Positions 22,599-30,919 of a DNA stretch of 32,172 bases are shown in pieces. Position numbers and translations under genes: made by a program. The notes beneath the pieces are model-generated. The model saw only the letters and a list, made by a program, of their open reading frames with translations. It was not told the DNA's origin and did not search any database. Source of the stretch: an uncultured Erysipelotrichaceae bacterium (GTDB lineage: Bacteria > Bacillota_I > Bacilli_A > Erysipelotrichales > Erysipelotrichaceae); contig CAMQRS010000019.1 in assembly GCA_947036815.1 (NCBI GenBank), forward strand, positions 1 to 32,172. Reading direction: 5' to 3'. The stretch's first letter is position 1. Each line of letters starts with the position of its first letter.

Positions 22599-24740
22599 AT
22601 GAAAAAAATATCGATTATCATGTCAGGATTATTAGCTTGCTTATTTTTTGTATCAATGTTTTTTTCGATGGGAAATGATAACTTTAAGAACGCATTAAAT
22701 GCTAATGGTTATTTCGATAAGTTAAATTTTGAAACGGATAAGGGAATCTCCTTGATTTTAAACAATCAAATTATTGAAAATGAAGCTTATCAAACACAAT
22801 TATATGAAATTTTTAAAAAATATGATGTTGTGGCAACTGGTTTTCTTCAATCGGAGAATATTCATGCTCAAAGTAATTCTGTTTATATTTATGCAACAAG
22901 TGATATTTATGTAGATGACATACAAACAATTAATAATGAACGAATCCAATTTTCAAATGAGGATGAAAATCGTTATTATACATTAGATACTAACAATAAT
23001 GAAAATGCTATTTTAATCGATTTACTGAATCCTTTATTTTACGACTATGTAGTACCTTATGAATATCATCCATTTCATCAAGCAATCGGAAATAAGATTC
23101 CCACTCTGTACACGATTGAGGGAATTAGTGTTGAAGAATTTGAAAATGAAATTAAAGGAACAGATTTTAGAAATTATATTGAAAATTTAAGCGTACTTGA
23201 TGAACACGGTACATTTACAATAATTAAGGATGAAGGAATTCAGTTTGATCCAAATAATATTTTATTCATCTGCATGGGATTAGCCTGTGTGAGTTTAATG
23301 ATGTTAATTGTAGTGAATACTATTAAACATAAAAAATACATAGCAGTATGCCGACTAAACGGAGTAGGAAAAGTAAAAATATTAAAGAATAAATTTTTAT
23401 TGTTTTTATTAAGCTTAGCTCTTTCGTATGCATTAGTTCAAATATTACTTCTACTTATATTTGGTGGAGGATTCAGAGAAGCAAGTGAAGCATTTTACCA
23501 AATTATTGTCTTATCTATTTTAGGCTTTTTAGGAGTGATTGTACTTCTAATTGTATTTGTATATGTTTATTTATCACTGTATCGTAATTTTCATGACTTA
23601 AAACAAAATAAAATTAATTCATTTAGTATTTATTTGAATATTATTGTTAAGACACTTGCAACTGCGATATTAATGGCACCATTTGTTTCCATTGTTCCAG
23701 ATTTTTACATACAAGCTAACGAGGCGAAGCTACTTTATGAACACAAGATAGAGAATGAAAATAGGTATGCAATTCGTGTTTTTGCAGATAAATATACGAA
23801 TGAAATAGGAGGCGAAGCAGCCGTAGATATCAATAGAGATATTATCGAGCATCTTTCTAATGAATATGAGGGAATGTATTATAACCTGTATGATTGGGTT
23901 GTTCAATCTGAGATAAGCAAGGATGTTTATGACCCTGTCACAGGCACTATGGATCAAAGCTATGAGGTTCCTTTTATATATGTAAATCGTAATTATTTGA
24001 ATGATTACCCCGTAATAGAACATGGGACAAATAATCAAATCGATATTGATTCATTATCCGGAGGTGTCTTACTTGTTCCTAAGCGATATGAAGAAAGTGC
24101 ATCATTAGAAAGTTATAAACAATGGTATGTGTATCAAGAAGTTATTTTTGTTGAAGACTTCATACAACAATTTAAAACATTAGACTTTAGAGAGGTGGAA
24201 GATAACGCTAAATATATTAAAAATCCTATTGTATATGTATGTGATGAAAACATAGCGGAAACACTAAATGGCTCAGGTTCCTATTACTTCAATACTACAA
24301 ACTTACCTAAGGTATATGATGAATTAAGTGAAATGGGCTATAAAGACAATGTAGATTTATACTCTTTATATCCAGAAGTACAGATGGCTTTTCATAGACA
24401 TCTTGTTACTTTCTCATCGATGTTATTTCTATTAATAGGATATTTATCAGTATATTTAGTATTTGTATACCAAAGCATTTATGTATACTTAGATGTATTT
24501 AAAAAGAAAATATCAATACAGTATTTGAATGGATATTCATATATAAAAAGGTATCATGAGATATATATTATTAATGCTTGTGCATACATTATCGCTGGAA
24601 TAATTGCATCCTTAGTGTATCACGTTGAGATAAAAGGAATTGTGTTATATATTCTTTTCTTTGGTTGTATGGAAGTCTTGTTTGAGGCTTATCAAATAAG
24701 AAGATTTCAAAAGAAAGAAGGCATGAATGCATTAAAATAG
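22599..24740 (+). CDS. Bacteriocin-associated integral membrane protein (FtsX-like permease)
   Basis: This 713-residue membrane protein has the layout of the bacteriocin-associated integral membrane or putative immunity family seen in lactococcin 972-type clusters. It is two similar halves. Half one has a membrane anchor at about 5-24, an extracytoplasmic domain at 25-218, and three membrane segments near 219-241, 265-287 and 300-328. Half two has an anchor at about 347-365, an external domain to about 608, and three membrane segments near 610-632, 655-675 and 678-695. AAGGAG precedes the ATG, and the ATPase gene follows 10 bases after its stop. Together they should form an ABC system that exports a peptide or gives resistance to one. 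Confidence 0.75.
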   Translation: MKKISIIMSGLLACLFFVSMFFSMGNDNFKNALNANGYFDKLNFETDKGISLILNNQIIENEAYQTQLYEIFKKYDVVATGFLQSENIHAQSNSVYIYATSDIYVDDIQTINNERIQFSNEDENRYYTLDTNNNENAILIDLLNPLFYDYVVPYEYHPFHQAIGNKIPTLYTIEGISVEEFENEIKGTDFRNYIENLSVLDEHGTFTIIKDEGIQFDPNNILFICMGLACVSLMMLIVVNTIKHKKYIAVCRLNGVGKVKILKNKFLLFLLSLALSYALVQILLLLIFGGGFREASEAFYQIIVLSILGFLGVIVLLIVFVYVYLSLYRNFHDLKQNKINSFSIYLNIIVKTLATAILMAPFVSIVPDFYIQANEAKLLYEHKIENENRYAIRVFADKYTNEIGGEAAVDINRDIIEHLSNEYEGMYYNLYDWVVQSEISKDVYDPVTGTMDQSYEVPFIYVNRNYLNDYPVIEHGTNNQIDIDSLSGGVLLVPKRYEESASLESYKQWYVYQEVIFVEDFIQQFKTLDFREVEDNAKYIKNPIVYVCDENIAETLNGSGSYYFNTTNLPKVYDELSEMGYKDNVDLYSLYPEVQMAFHRHLVTFSSMLFLLIGYLSVYLVFVYQSIYVYLDVFKKKISIQYLNGYSYIKRYHEIYIINACAYIIAGIIASLVYHVEIKGIVLYILFFGCMEVLFEAYQIRRFQKKEGMNALK

Positions 24741-24750
24741 GAGGAATCAG

Positions 24751-25392
24751 ATGAAAGCACTAGAAGTGAAGAATATAAATAAAAAATTTGGTGAAATAGA
24801 AGTATTAAAGGATTTTAGTATGGATGTAGAAGAAAATGAAATGATCTGTATTATTGGGGAAAGTGGATGTGGAAAAAGTACCCTATTAAATATTATTGGA
24901 TTACTTGAAAAAGCAGATAGTGGAAGTATTTTGTATGATGGAGAAAAAGGACATGCTCCGTATACAAGAGGAGCAGAGCACTTACTTCGGTATGAGATAG
25001 GATACTTGTTTCAAAATTTTGCTTTGGTAGAAGATGATACGGTGTATAATAATTTAAAAATAGCTTTAGAATATAGTAAAGCAGCGAATAAAAAGGAATT
25101 AATTAGCGAGGCATTAGAAGAAGTAGGGTTAACAAGAATGGAAAATAAACAAGTGTTTAAGTGTTCAGGAGGAGAACAGCAAAGAATCGCAATCGCAAGG
25201 CTATTATTAAAACCATGTAGAATAGTCTTAGCAGATGAACCTACAGGAAGTTTGGATCCACATAATAAAGGTATTATTTTACAGTTATTATGTAGATTTA
25301 AAGAAAAAGGAAAAACTTTACTAATTGTGACACATGATTCAGATGTGGCAAATATTGCAGATCGTGTAATAGAATTAAAAAAAGTAAGATAG
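24751..25392 (+). CDS. ABC transporter ATP-binding protein, lactococcin 972 export type
   Basis: This 213-residue cytoplasmic ATPase partners the preceding permease. Walker A is GESGCGKST (36-44), the Q loop is Q88 in YLFQNFALVEDDTV, the signature is CSGGEQQ (138-144), Walker B is RIVLADE (157-163) and the H loop is H195. The YLFQNFALVEDDTV stretch is characteristic, from memory, of the lactococcin 972 bacteriocin-export subgroup of MacB-like ATPases. AGGAGG sits before the ATG, in the same operon as the permease. A terminator follows. It might also energise the half-permeases at 29.9-32 kb, which have no ATPase of their own in the window. Confidence 0.9.
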   Translation: MKALEVKNINKKFGEIEVLKDFSMDVEENEMICIIGESGCGKSTLLNIIGLLEKADSGSILYDGEKGHAPYTRGAEHLLRYEIGYLFQNFALVEDDTVYNNLKIALEYSKAANKKELISEALEEVGLTRMENKQVFKCSGGEQQRIAIARLLLKPCRIVLADEPTGSLDPHNKGIILQLLCRFKEKGKTLLIVTHDSDVANIADRVIELKKVR

Positions 25393-25416
25393 GTAATTAT
25401 ATATAGTATATTGATT

Positions 25417-25440
25417 AGAGAGCGATGCTCTCTTTTTTTT
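25417..25440 (+). terminator. Intrinsic terminator of the exporter operon
   Basis: AGAGAGC and GCTCTCT form a 7-bp stem with a GAT loop and a T run of eight. Confidence 0.85.
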
Positions 25441-25487
25441 GTTGTGTATGTCTTTTATTTTCCAGAAGTAATGGAATAGCATTGATA

Positions 25488-25516
25488 TTTGCACGATTAG
25501 AAATATGACTTATGAT
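25488..25516 (+). promoter_or_regulatory. Promoter of the PTS operon
   Basis: TTTGCA (25488-25493) and TATGAT (25511-25516) are 17 bases apart, about 55 bases before the EIIA start. I see no catabolite-response palindrome close to it. Confidence 0.5.
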
Positions 25517-25570
25517 AGGTGTGTAAGATAAATTACATTAAATACATGAATAGAGAAAGGAGAAAAAAAT

Positions 25571-26008
25571 ATGTTTGAACAGTGTTTAACGCAAGTTTGC
25601 GAAGAAAATTTTAAAGACAAAATAGAAGTCATTACGTATCTAGCAAACCTTGCTGGAGAGAGTAAAAAGATCTCAAACGTTGAAGATTACATTAAGGCTG
25701 TATTACTGAGAGAAGAAATAGTATCAACTGCCATTGGATATGGTGTAGCCATTCCACATGGCGAATCAGACACGGTGAATGAAACATTTGTTGGATGCTT
25801 AAAATTAACAAAGCCAATCTTATGGGATGGGGTTGAAACATCATTAATATTTATGATTGGTGTATCCACTGAAAATAGAGAAAAAGAACATTTGAAAATA
25901 TTAGCGATGTTAAGTAGGTCTTTAATGAGAGAAGAATTTAGAACCAGATTGAATAATGCAAAAACGAGTGAAGATTACTTTGGTATAATTAAAGAGTTAG
26001 AAAACTAG
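25571..26008 (+). CDS. PTS EIIA component, fructose/mannitol type
   Basis: This 145-residue phosphocarrier takes phosphate from HPr and passes it to the EIIB below. The phosphorylated histidine is H63 in GVAIPHGE, and the second conserved histidine is H107 in EKEHLKILA, so it should be active. It is the first gene of a four-gene operon (EIIA, EIIB, EIIC, GatZ-like), with AAAGGAG before the ATG. The sugar is not evident from EIIA. Confidence 0.93.
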   Translation: MFEQCLTQVCEENFKDKIEVITYLANLAGESKKISNVEDYIKAVLLREEIVSTAIGYGVAIPHGESDTVNETFVGCLKLTKPILWDGVETSLIFMIGVSTENREKEHLKILAMLSRSLMREEFRTRLNNAKTSEDYFGIIKELEN

Positions 26009-26021
26009 AAAGAGGAAATCA

Positions 26022-26336
26022 ATGAAGATAGTTAGTGTTACTGCCTGTTCAACTGGAATTGCCCATACATATATGGCGCAAGAAGCAATTGAGCAAGAAT
26101 GTAAAAAAAGAGGATATGAAGTAAAAGTTGAAACCCAAGGTGGAATGGGAATTGAAAATGAAATTAGTGAAGAAGAAGTAGCAAGTGCAGATGTTGTGTT
26201 GCTAGCGATTGGAATTGGAATTGAAGAAGCTGAACGTTTTGAAGAAAAAGAGGCGCAAGGGAAAGTGCTTACGGTAGATCCATCTGTGGTAATTAAGGAT
26301 CCAGTTGGAATTATTGACAAATTAGAAAAACTATAA
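26022..26336 (+). CDS. PTS EIIB component, fructose type
   Basis: This 104-residue cytoplasmic domain transfers phosphate from EIIA to the incoming sugar. The phosphocysteine is C9 in SVTACSTGIAHTYMA, the typical fructose-family EIIB opening. It lies 13 bases after the EIIA stop, and AGAGG provides the ribosome-binding site. In this operon the three domains are separate proteins rather than a fusion. Confidence 0.94.
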   Translation: MKIVSVTACSTGIAHTYMAQEAIEQECKKRGYEVKVETQGGMGIENEISEEEVASADVVLLAIGIGIEEAERFEEKEAQGKVLTVDPSVVIKDPVGIIDKLEKL

Positions 26337-26348
26337 AAGGGGAAAATT

Positions 26349-27389
26349 ATGTTTAAAACAATAAGTAAAGATTTATTAAAAGCATTTAATACCGGAGTAT
26401 CATATTTCTTACCAGCAGTAGTAGTTGGTGGGGTATTCTTAGCAGCAGCATTAGCAACTGGAGATGCTGGAGAAGGTGGAATGAGCGTTACATCACCATT
26501 CTTCGCAAATTTATTAGCCATCGGATCAGCAGGGTTTGCCATGATGATTCCAATGCTATCAGGATACATTGCATATTCATTAGCAGGGAAGCCAGCACTA
26601 GCGCCAGGGATGATTGCAGGATACATCGCAAATAATCCAATTGGAGAAAATAATGTTTCAACAGGATTCTTAGGTGCAATGATTGTAGGGATTTTAACTG
26701 GATATATCGTAAAATGGATGAAAACATGGAAAGTTAGTCCAACGGTTAAATCAATTATGCCGGTATTAATTGTTCCTATGTTCTCAACATTCGTAGTATG
26801 TATGGGATATATTTACATCTTAGCAAATCCATTAGGATACATGATGACTGGATTAACATCAATGTTGTCAAATCTTTCAGGAGGTAGTGCATTACTACTA
26901 GGATTAGTAATTGGTGGGATGACAGCAGTAGATATGGGAGGTCCTATTAATAAAACAGCTTCTGCATTTACAATGGCATTAATGGCAGAAGGTATGTTTG
27001 GTCCAAATGGAGCATTTAGAATTGCAGTCGCAATTCCACCGCTTGCAATGGCAGTATCAACATTCATTTCAAGAAGAAAATATACAACAGATGAAAAACA
27101 ATTAGGAGTAACAGCAGGGTTTATGGGATTGATTGGAATTACTGAAGGAGCTATTCCATTTGCGGTTAAGGATATTAAACGAGTATTACCAGCAATTATT
27201 ATAGGTTCAGCAGTAGGAGCAGGATTAGGAATGTTACATGGAGTAGAATGTTTTGTACCTCATGGTGGATTGATTGTTATTGCAGCAGTAAATAATCCTA
27301 TGTGGTATGCAGTGGATATGTTCATTGGAGTAGCAGTAGCAGTAGCGATATTACATTTCACGAAACCAAATATCGAAACAAGCAAATAA
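26349..27389 (+). CDS. PTS EIIC component, fructose type
   Basis: This 346-residue membrane permease forms the sugar channel of the PTS. Eight or more hydrophobic segments are visible. The family signature regions are GYIAYSLAGKPALAPG (near 76-91), DMGGPINKTA (near 195-204) and ITEGAIPFA (near 258-266), which contribute to sugar binding and phosphotransfer. It starts 12 bases after EIIB behind AAAGGGG. The length is that of stand-alone fructose-family EIIC. The imported compound is probably a hexose or hexitol of the fructose or tagatose type, given the next gene. Confidence 0.93.
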   Translation: MFKTISKDLLKAFNTGVSYFLPAVVVGGVFLAAALATGDAGEGGMSVTSPFFANLLAIGSAGFAMMIPMLSGYIAYSLAGKPALAPGMIAGYIANNPIGENNVSTGFLGAMIVGILTGYIVKWMKTWKVSPTVKSIMPVLIVPMFSTFVVCMGYIYILANPLGYMMTGLTSMLSNLSGGSALLLGLVIGGMTAVDMGGPINKTASAFTMALMAEGMFGPNGAFRIAVAIPPLAMAVSTFISRRKYTTDEKQLGVTAGFMGLIGITEGAIPFAVKDIKRVLPAIIIGSAVGAGLGMLHGVECFVPHGGLIVIAAVNNPMWYAVDMFIGVAVAVAILHFTKPNIETSK

Positions 27390-27462
27390 ATAATTATATA
27401 AATATCGTGGGGATAAATTATATGATTGATAATAATAAATATAATGAAAGTGGGAAAAAGAT

Positions 27463-28743
27463 ATGAATAAAAAGTTACCAATTAAAAGCGTAGTAGAAGG
27501 AATGTTAGAATTACAAAAAACGGGGAACAGTGCGACATTATTAGGGATAGGACCAATGTCTTCAAACTTAATGCAAGCAAGTTTTGAATTAGCGAAAGAT
27601 TATGACTTTCCGTTAATGTTCATTGCGAGCCGAAACCAAGTGGATAAAGATGAACTTGGTGGAGGATATGTAAATGCATGGAATCAAGAACGATTTAATC
27701 AGGATATAAAAATAATTGCTGATGAAGTAGGGTTTGATGGTTTATATTATCTATGTAGAGATCATGGTGGACCATGGCAAAGAGATCAAGAACGTAATGC
27801 TCACTTGCCACTAGAAGAAGCAATGAAATTAGCAAGAGAATCATACTTAGCAGATATTGAAGCAGGATTTGATTTACTTATGATAGATCCAACTAAAGAT
27901 CCATTTGAAATGGGTAAAGTAATGCCATTGGACGTTGTATTAGAAAGAACAGTTGATTTAATCGAATTTTGCGAACATGCAAGAGTAGAAAGAAACTTAC
28001 CTGAAATAGGATATGAAGTGGGAACAGAAGAAACAAATGGTGGATTAACTTCAACAGAAAAATATCAAGAATTCATTGAAAAATTAGAAGTTGAACTGAC
28101 AAAAAGAAGTTTACCGATGCCAACCTTCATTGTAGGACAAACAGGAACGTTAACTAGAAAAACAGAGCAAGTAGGAACATACAACTTTAAAAATGCTTAT
28201 GATTTAGCACAAATGGCGAAAAAATATAAAGTGGGATTAAAAGAACATAACGCTGATTATCTTGATGATATTACATTGCTTGAACATATGCCTGCACAAG
28301 TAACAGCAAGTAATGTTGCTCCACAATATGGTACAGAAGAAACAAGAGCATACTTAAAATTATGTGAGTTAGAACAAATATTAAAAAAAGAAGAATTAAT
28401 TGAAGAAGCATCTAATTTGAAAGAAGTTCTATTAATTAAAGCAATTAAAACAGAACGTTGGAGAAAATGGATGGTAAACGAACAAAAAGACTTAACAGTA
28501 GACCAAATTTTAGCTAGTACAGAATTATCGTTAGATATCTTAGATATTTCAGGTCATTATGTATTTAATGATACAGAAGTGAAAAAAGAAATTGAAGTTC
28601 TATATGCAAACTTAACAAATCATCATGTCGATGGAAAAAGATTTGTGGTTGACCATATAAAAAGACCATTACAAGCATATGCAGAGTGCTATAACTTGAA
28701 AGGAATTACAAGTAGAGTACGAGAAGTATTAGCTAATAAATAG
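27463..28743 (+). CDS. GatZ/KbaZ-like tagatose-bisphosphate aldolase subunit
   Basis: This 426-residue protein belongs to the GatZ/KbaZ family, which in enterobacteria is the non-catalytic subunit that supports class II tagatose-1,6-bisphosphate aldolase (GatY/KbaY). The family regions are MFIASRNQVD, GGGYVNAWNQ, LCRDHGGPWQRDQERN, MIDPTKDP and GYEVGTEETNGG, and the protein is full length. No GatY/KbaY and no phosphofructokinase-like gene are in the window, so it may act alone, with a distant partner, or on a different phosphosugar. A 73-base gap holds a 14-codon ORF whose TGA overlaps this ATG. A terminator ends the operon. Confidence 0.88.
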   Translation: MNKKLPIKSVVEGMLELQKTGNSATLLGIGPMSSNLMQASFELAKDYDFPLMFIASRNQVDKDELGGGYVNAWNQERFNQDIKIIADEVGFDGLYYLCRDHGGPWQRDQERNAHLPLEEAMKLARESYLADIEAGFDLLMIDPTKDPFEMGKVMPLDVVLERTVDLIEFCEHARVERNLPEIGYEVGTEETNGGLTSTEKYQEFIEKLEVELTKRSLPMPTFIVGQTGTLTRKTEQVGTYNFKNAYDLAQMAKKYKVGLKEHNADYLDDITLLEHMPAQVTASNVAPQYGTEETRAYLKLCELEQILKKEELIEEASNLKEVLLIKAIKTERWRKWMVNEQKDLTVDQILASTELSLDILDISGHYVFNDTEVKKEIEVLYANLTNHHVDGKRFVVDHIKRPLQAYAECYNLKGITSRVREVLANK

Positions 28744-28747
28744 CATG

Positions 28748-28777
28748 AAAAAGAAGGTTCGAATGAACCTTCTTTTT
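28748..28777 (+). terminator. Intrinsic terminator of the PTS operon
   Basis: AAAAAGAAGGTTC and GAACCTTCTTTTT form a perfect 13-bp stem with a GAAT loop, directly after the GatZ-like gene. Confidence 0.9.
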
Positions 28778-28964
28778 GTTTGTTAGAGAAGATCACCTAC
28801 CATAATAACTGAATGTATTCATACAATAGATATCTACACTGATCTTTTATGTTGAAGGACTAAGAGACAGTATTTACAATTTGCTACGTTGTTAGATCGG
28901 ATTTACTGGTTTAAAAGTCATAAAAAGTTCGTTTATGAAAATAAAACACGGATGAATGGCTTGA

Positions 28965-28985
28965 ATTGTGTGAAACCGAAACAAT
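28965..28985. promoter_or_regulatory. Dyad motif, copy 2
   Basis: ATTGTGT, spacer GAAACCG, then AAACAAT. The arms are inverted at 6 of 7 positions. It includes the 15-mer AAACCGAAACAATGA (28973-28987) found also at 22381. It lies 47 bases upstream of a perfect TATAAT at 29020-29025, 11 bases (one helical turn) closer than in copy 1. Confidence 0.6.
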
Positions 28986-29120
28986 GAATTCAAATTCGCA
29001 TTTACATAATATTTTAATGTATAATTTACTTAATTAAATAGAAACAATTCGAATTATATGCAAACTATTTTGTAATAAGAATAGTGAAATTATTGAAAAT
29101 GAGAAAGAGAAGAAAAAAAT

Positions 29121-29738
29121 ATGAATATAAAACTTATGATAAGAGTGTGTATATCAATGATTCAGTATTTAATGATATCTGCAATGGGGTGTTTGGGTTT
29201 TGTGTATATTGACAGAAATATTACGATAGCGATCGGTCTATGGGTCAGTGCATTACTTGGTTTCGTATTTTATATGTATTGCGACTATAAATATTATATT
29301 AAGATGCAACAAGATAAGTGCTTCTATAGTAAATCTTCTGTATTTATTATTATCTGTATGGCTACTATTCTTTTATACTTCACGTATATGACTCAAGTCA
29401 GACATTTTCCACTAGCTAATTTAAATACGGATCAAATTAAAACAATACATGTATCCGTGGAGAATGGTGAAACGTATTTATTATGTGATGAAGAAATGGA
29501 GAAACTAGTAGCACTGCTTCAAGGCATAGAACATGAAGAAGAACCACATTACTATGGAAATACTTCTGAAATATTAACGTTCACAATCTCGAAAAATAAA
29601 TTCACCACTTCTGTTATTTTAGATGCAGCTGGAATTACAATTAATAATGAACGTATTTCACCAAGTGAAGAATATTTCTATGAACTCTTTATTTATGGAA
29701 CTGATATTATTGATGCTCATTTATTAGAGGAAGGATAG
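29121..29738 (+). CDS. Small membrane protein with extracytoplasmic domain, unknown
   Basis: I do not recognise this 205-residue protein. Three hydrophobic segments lie near residues 9-29, 33-53 and 72-91, followed by about 110 hydrophilic residues with an alternating strand pattern (IKTIHVSVENGETYLLCDEE, then LTFTISKNKFTTSVILDAAG), predicted to be outside the membrane. It is the first gene of the second membrane module, downstream of dyad copy 2, and may be a sensor, immunity or accessory subunit for the two half-permeases. The ribosome-binding site (GAGAAG) is weak. Confidence 0.65.
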   Translation: MNIKLMIRVCISMIQYLMISAMGCLGFVYIDRNITIAIGLWVSALLGFVFYMYCDYKYYIKMQQDKCFYSKSSVFIIICMATILLYFTYMTQVRHFPLANLNTDQIKTIHVSVENGETYLLCDEEMEKLVALLQGIEHEEEPHYYGNTSEILTFTISKNKFTTSVILDAAGITINNERISPSEEYFYELFIYGTDIIDAHLLEEG

Positions 29739-29752
29739 TAATTCGGATTAGT

Positions 29753-29777
29753 TAAATCAATATGATTTGTTGATTTA
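29753..29777. repeat. Inverted repeat between the small membrane protein and permease genes
   Basis: TAAATCAA and TTGATTTA are perfect 8-bp arms with a 9-base loop. No T tract follows. It may be an operator or an mRNA element in the 125-base gap. Confidence 0.35.
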
Positions 29778-29863
29778 TGTAAGAATAATGTATACAATTA
29801 ATATAAGAGTAAGAAAGGAGTTAGGTAGCAAATAATAAAGGGAATGCTATCTACATAAATTAC

Positions 29864-30919
29864 ATGCTAAACGCTTATAAAAAGAATATCATTATATTTC
29901 TTTTATTTATTTTGGTGAATGTATTTACACTTCAAATGCTAGGAAATATGGTGGCAGTTGCGAATCAAAATAAAGATAGGGTATATAATTTATCTCAAGA
30001 CTACATTACGATAAGCAAAGAAGAATTATTGAATAGTGGGGTTGCGTTAACTGATATCATAGATATAGAAAAAGATGAAATCATGGTATTAGCAACAACA
30101 AAAGACCAAGTCGATATTGAACGTATCGCAATTTTTGATCCGAAAGGAATACAATACAAACTTGCTAACGGAGAAAAAAACAAATTATTTAGATACTTCA
30201 ATACTGAAGATTATTTAACAGGAGCTAATGTTGCTGTATATAATACAAATTCGAGTGAAACTTCAGCAGCTCAATTAAATAAAGTAGCTAGTGAATATCA
30301 TTTGGATGAAGTACTCTCTGTGATGCAAACAGGTTTATTAGTTCCACCTGTAAATATTGCAGAAAATTCAGATATTTTGTTAAATGAATCTTTAGATTTT
30401 TTATTTGTGAATTTATTTGTACAAGAAATAGAGAATATAGAAATGTTGTATATTGATTTTTATGATTCAAACACAAGGAATGAAGTCCTAAGTCGTATCG
30501 ATAGCTTAGGTATTATGATTACCTATCCGAAAACAGAAACACTACTATTTGCAAGTGTATTAGCATCAATGGCAGATAAAAATATAATTATAGTATTTGA
30601 ATTTATAATTCTGATAAGTGTGAATATATTATATTTCCTAATTGCTATTATTCATTCTTCTCATTATAAAGAATACATGGAAGTGAATGAAGCTAATAAT
30701 ATAAATGTTAAACAATATATTTTACTAAATACACTAATGTATTACATTGTTGCAGGTGGATGCGTGTATTTTATGATTCCGTTGTTGAGTGATGACATAA
30801 TATATTATTTAAATATTTCATATGCATTTGTGAAACTATCAATTCTGTATTTAATAGTACATATAGTACTCGCAAATCGCATTTATCGTCGTTATGGAGG
30901 TACATGTGATGTTAAGTAA
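29864..30919 (+). CDS. FtsX-like half-permease, N-terminal-half equivalent
   Basis: This 351-residue membrane protein has an anchor at about 8-28, an extracytoplasmic domain of roughly 210 residues, and three membrane segments near 239-262, 285-306 and 313-338, the MacB/FtsX-type half-permease topology. This equals one half of the 713-residue protein at 22599. No ribosome-binding site stands at the proper distance from the ATG at 29864. AAAGGAG at 29814-29820 is too far away, and the in-frame upstream sequence is open to 29825 without a start codon. The next gene overlaps its end by 11 bases. No ATPase gene is in this module within the window. Confidence 0.7.
   Translation: MLNAYKKNIIIFLLFILVNVFTLQMLGNMVAVANQNKDRVYNLSQDYITISKEELLNSGVALTDIIDIEKDEIMVLATTKDQVDIERIAIFDPKGIQYKLANGEKNKLFRYFNTEDYLTGANVAVYNTNSSETSAAQLNKVASEYHLDEVLSVMQTGLLVPPVNIAENSDILLNESLDFLFVNLFVQEIENIEMLYIDFYDSNTRNEVLSRIDSLGIMITYPKTETLLFASVLASMADKNIIIVFEFIILISVNILYFLIAIIHSSHYKEYMEVNEANNINVKQYILLNTLMYYIVAGGCVYFMIPLLSDDIIYYLNISYAFVKLSILYLIVHIVLANRIYRRYGGTCDVK

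Larger units (their letters stand above)
28744..29120. other. Intergenic region between the PTS operon and the membrane module
   Basis: It holds the PTS operon terminator, then about 180 bases without recognisable signals, then the second copy of the dyad (28965-28985) and a TATAAT (29020-29025) with no good -35. I find no small gene with a credible ribosome-binding site. Confidence 0.55.

Noticed and set aside
28954-28989. Eleven-codon frame MNGLNCVKPKQ ending in the shared motif, and the similar reading in copy 1
   Set aside because: In copy 1 the same frame is broken by TAA just upstream and neither has a ribosome-binding site, so conservation as a DNA site is the better explanation.
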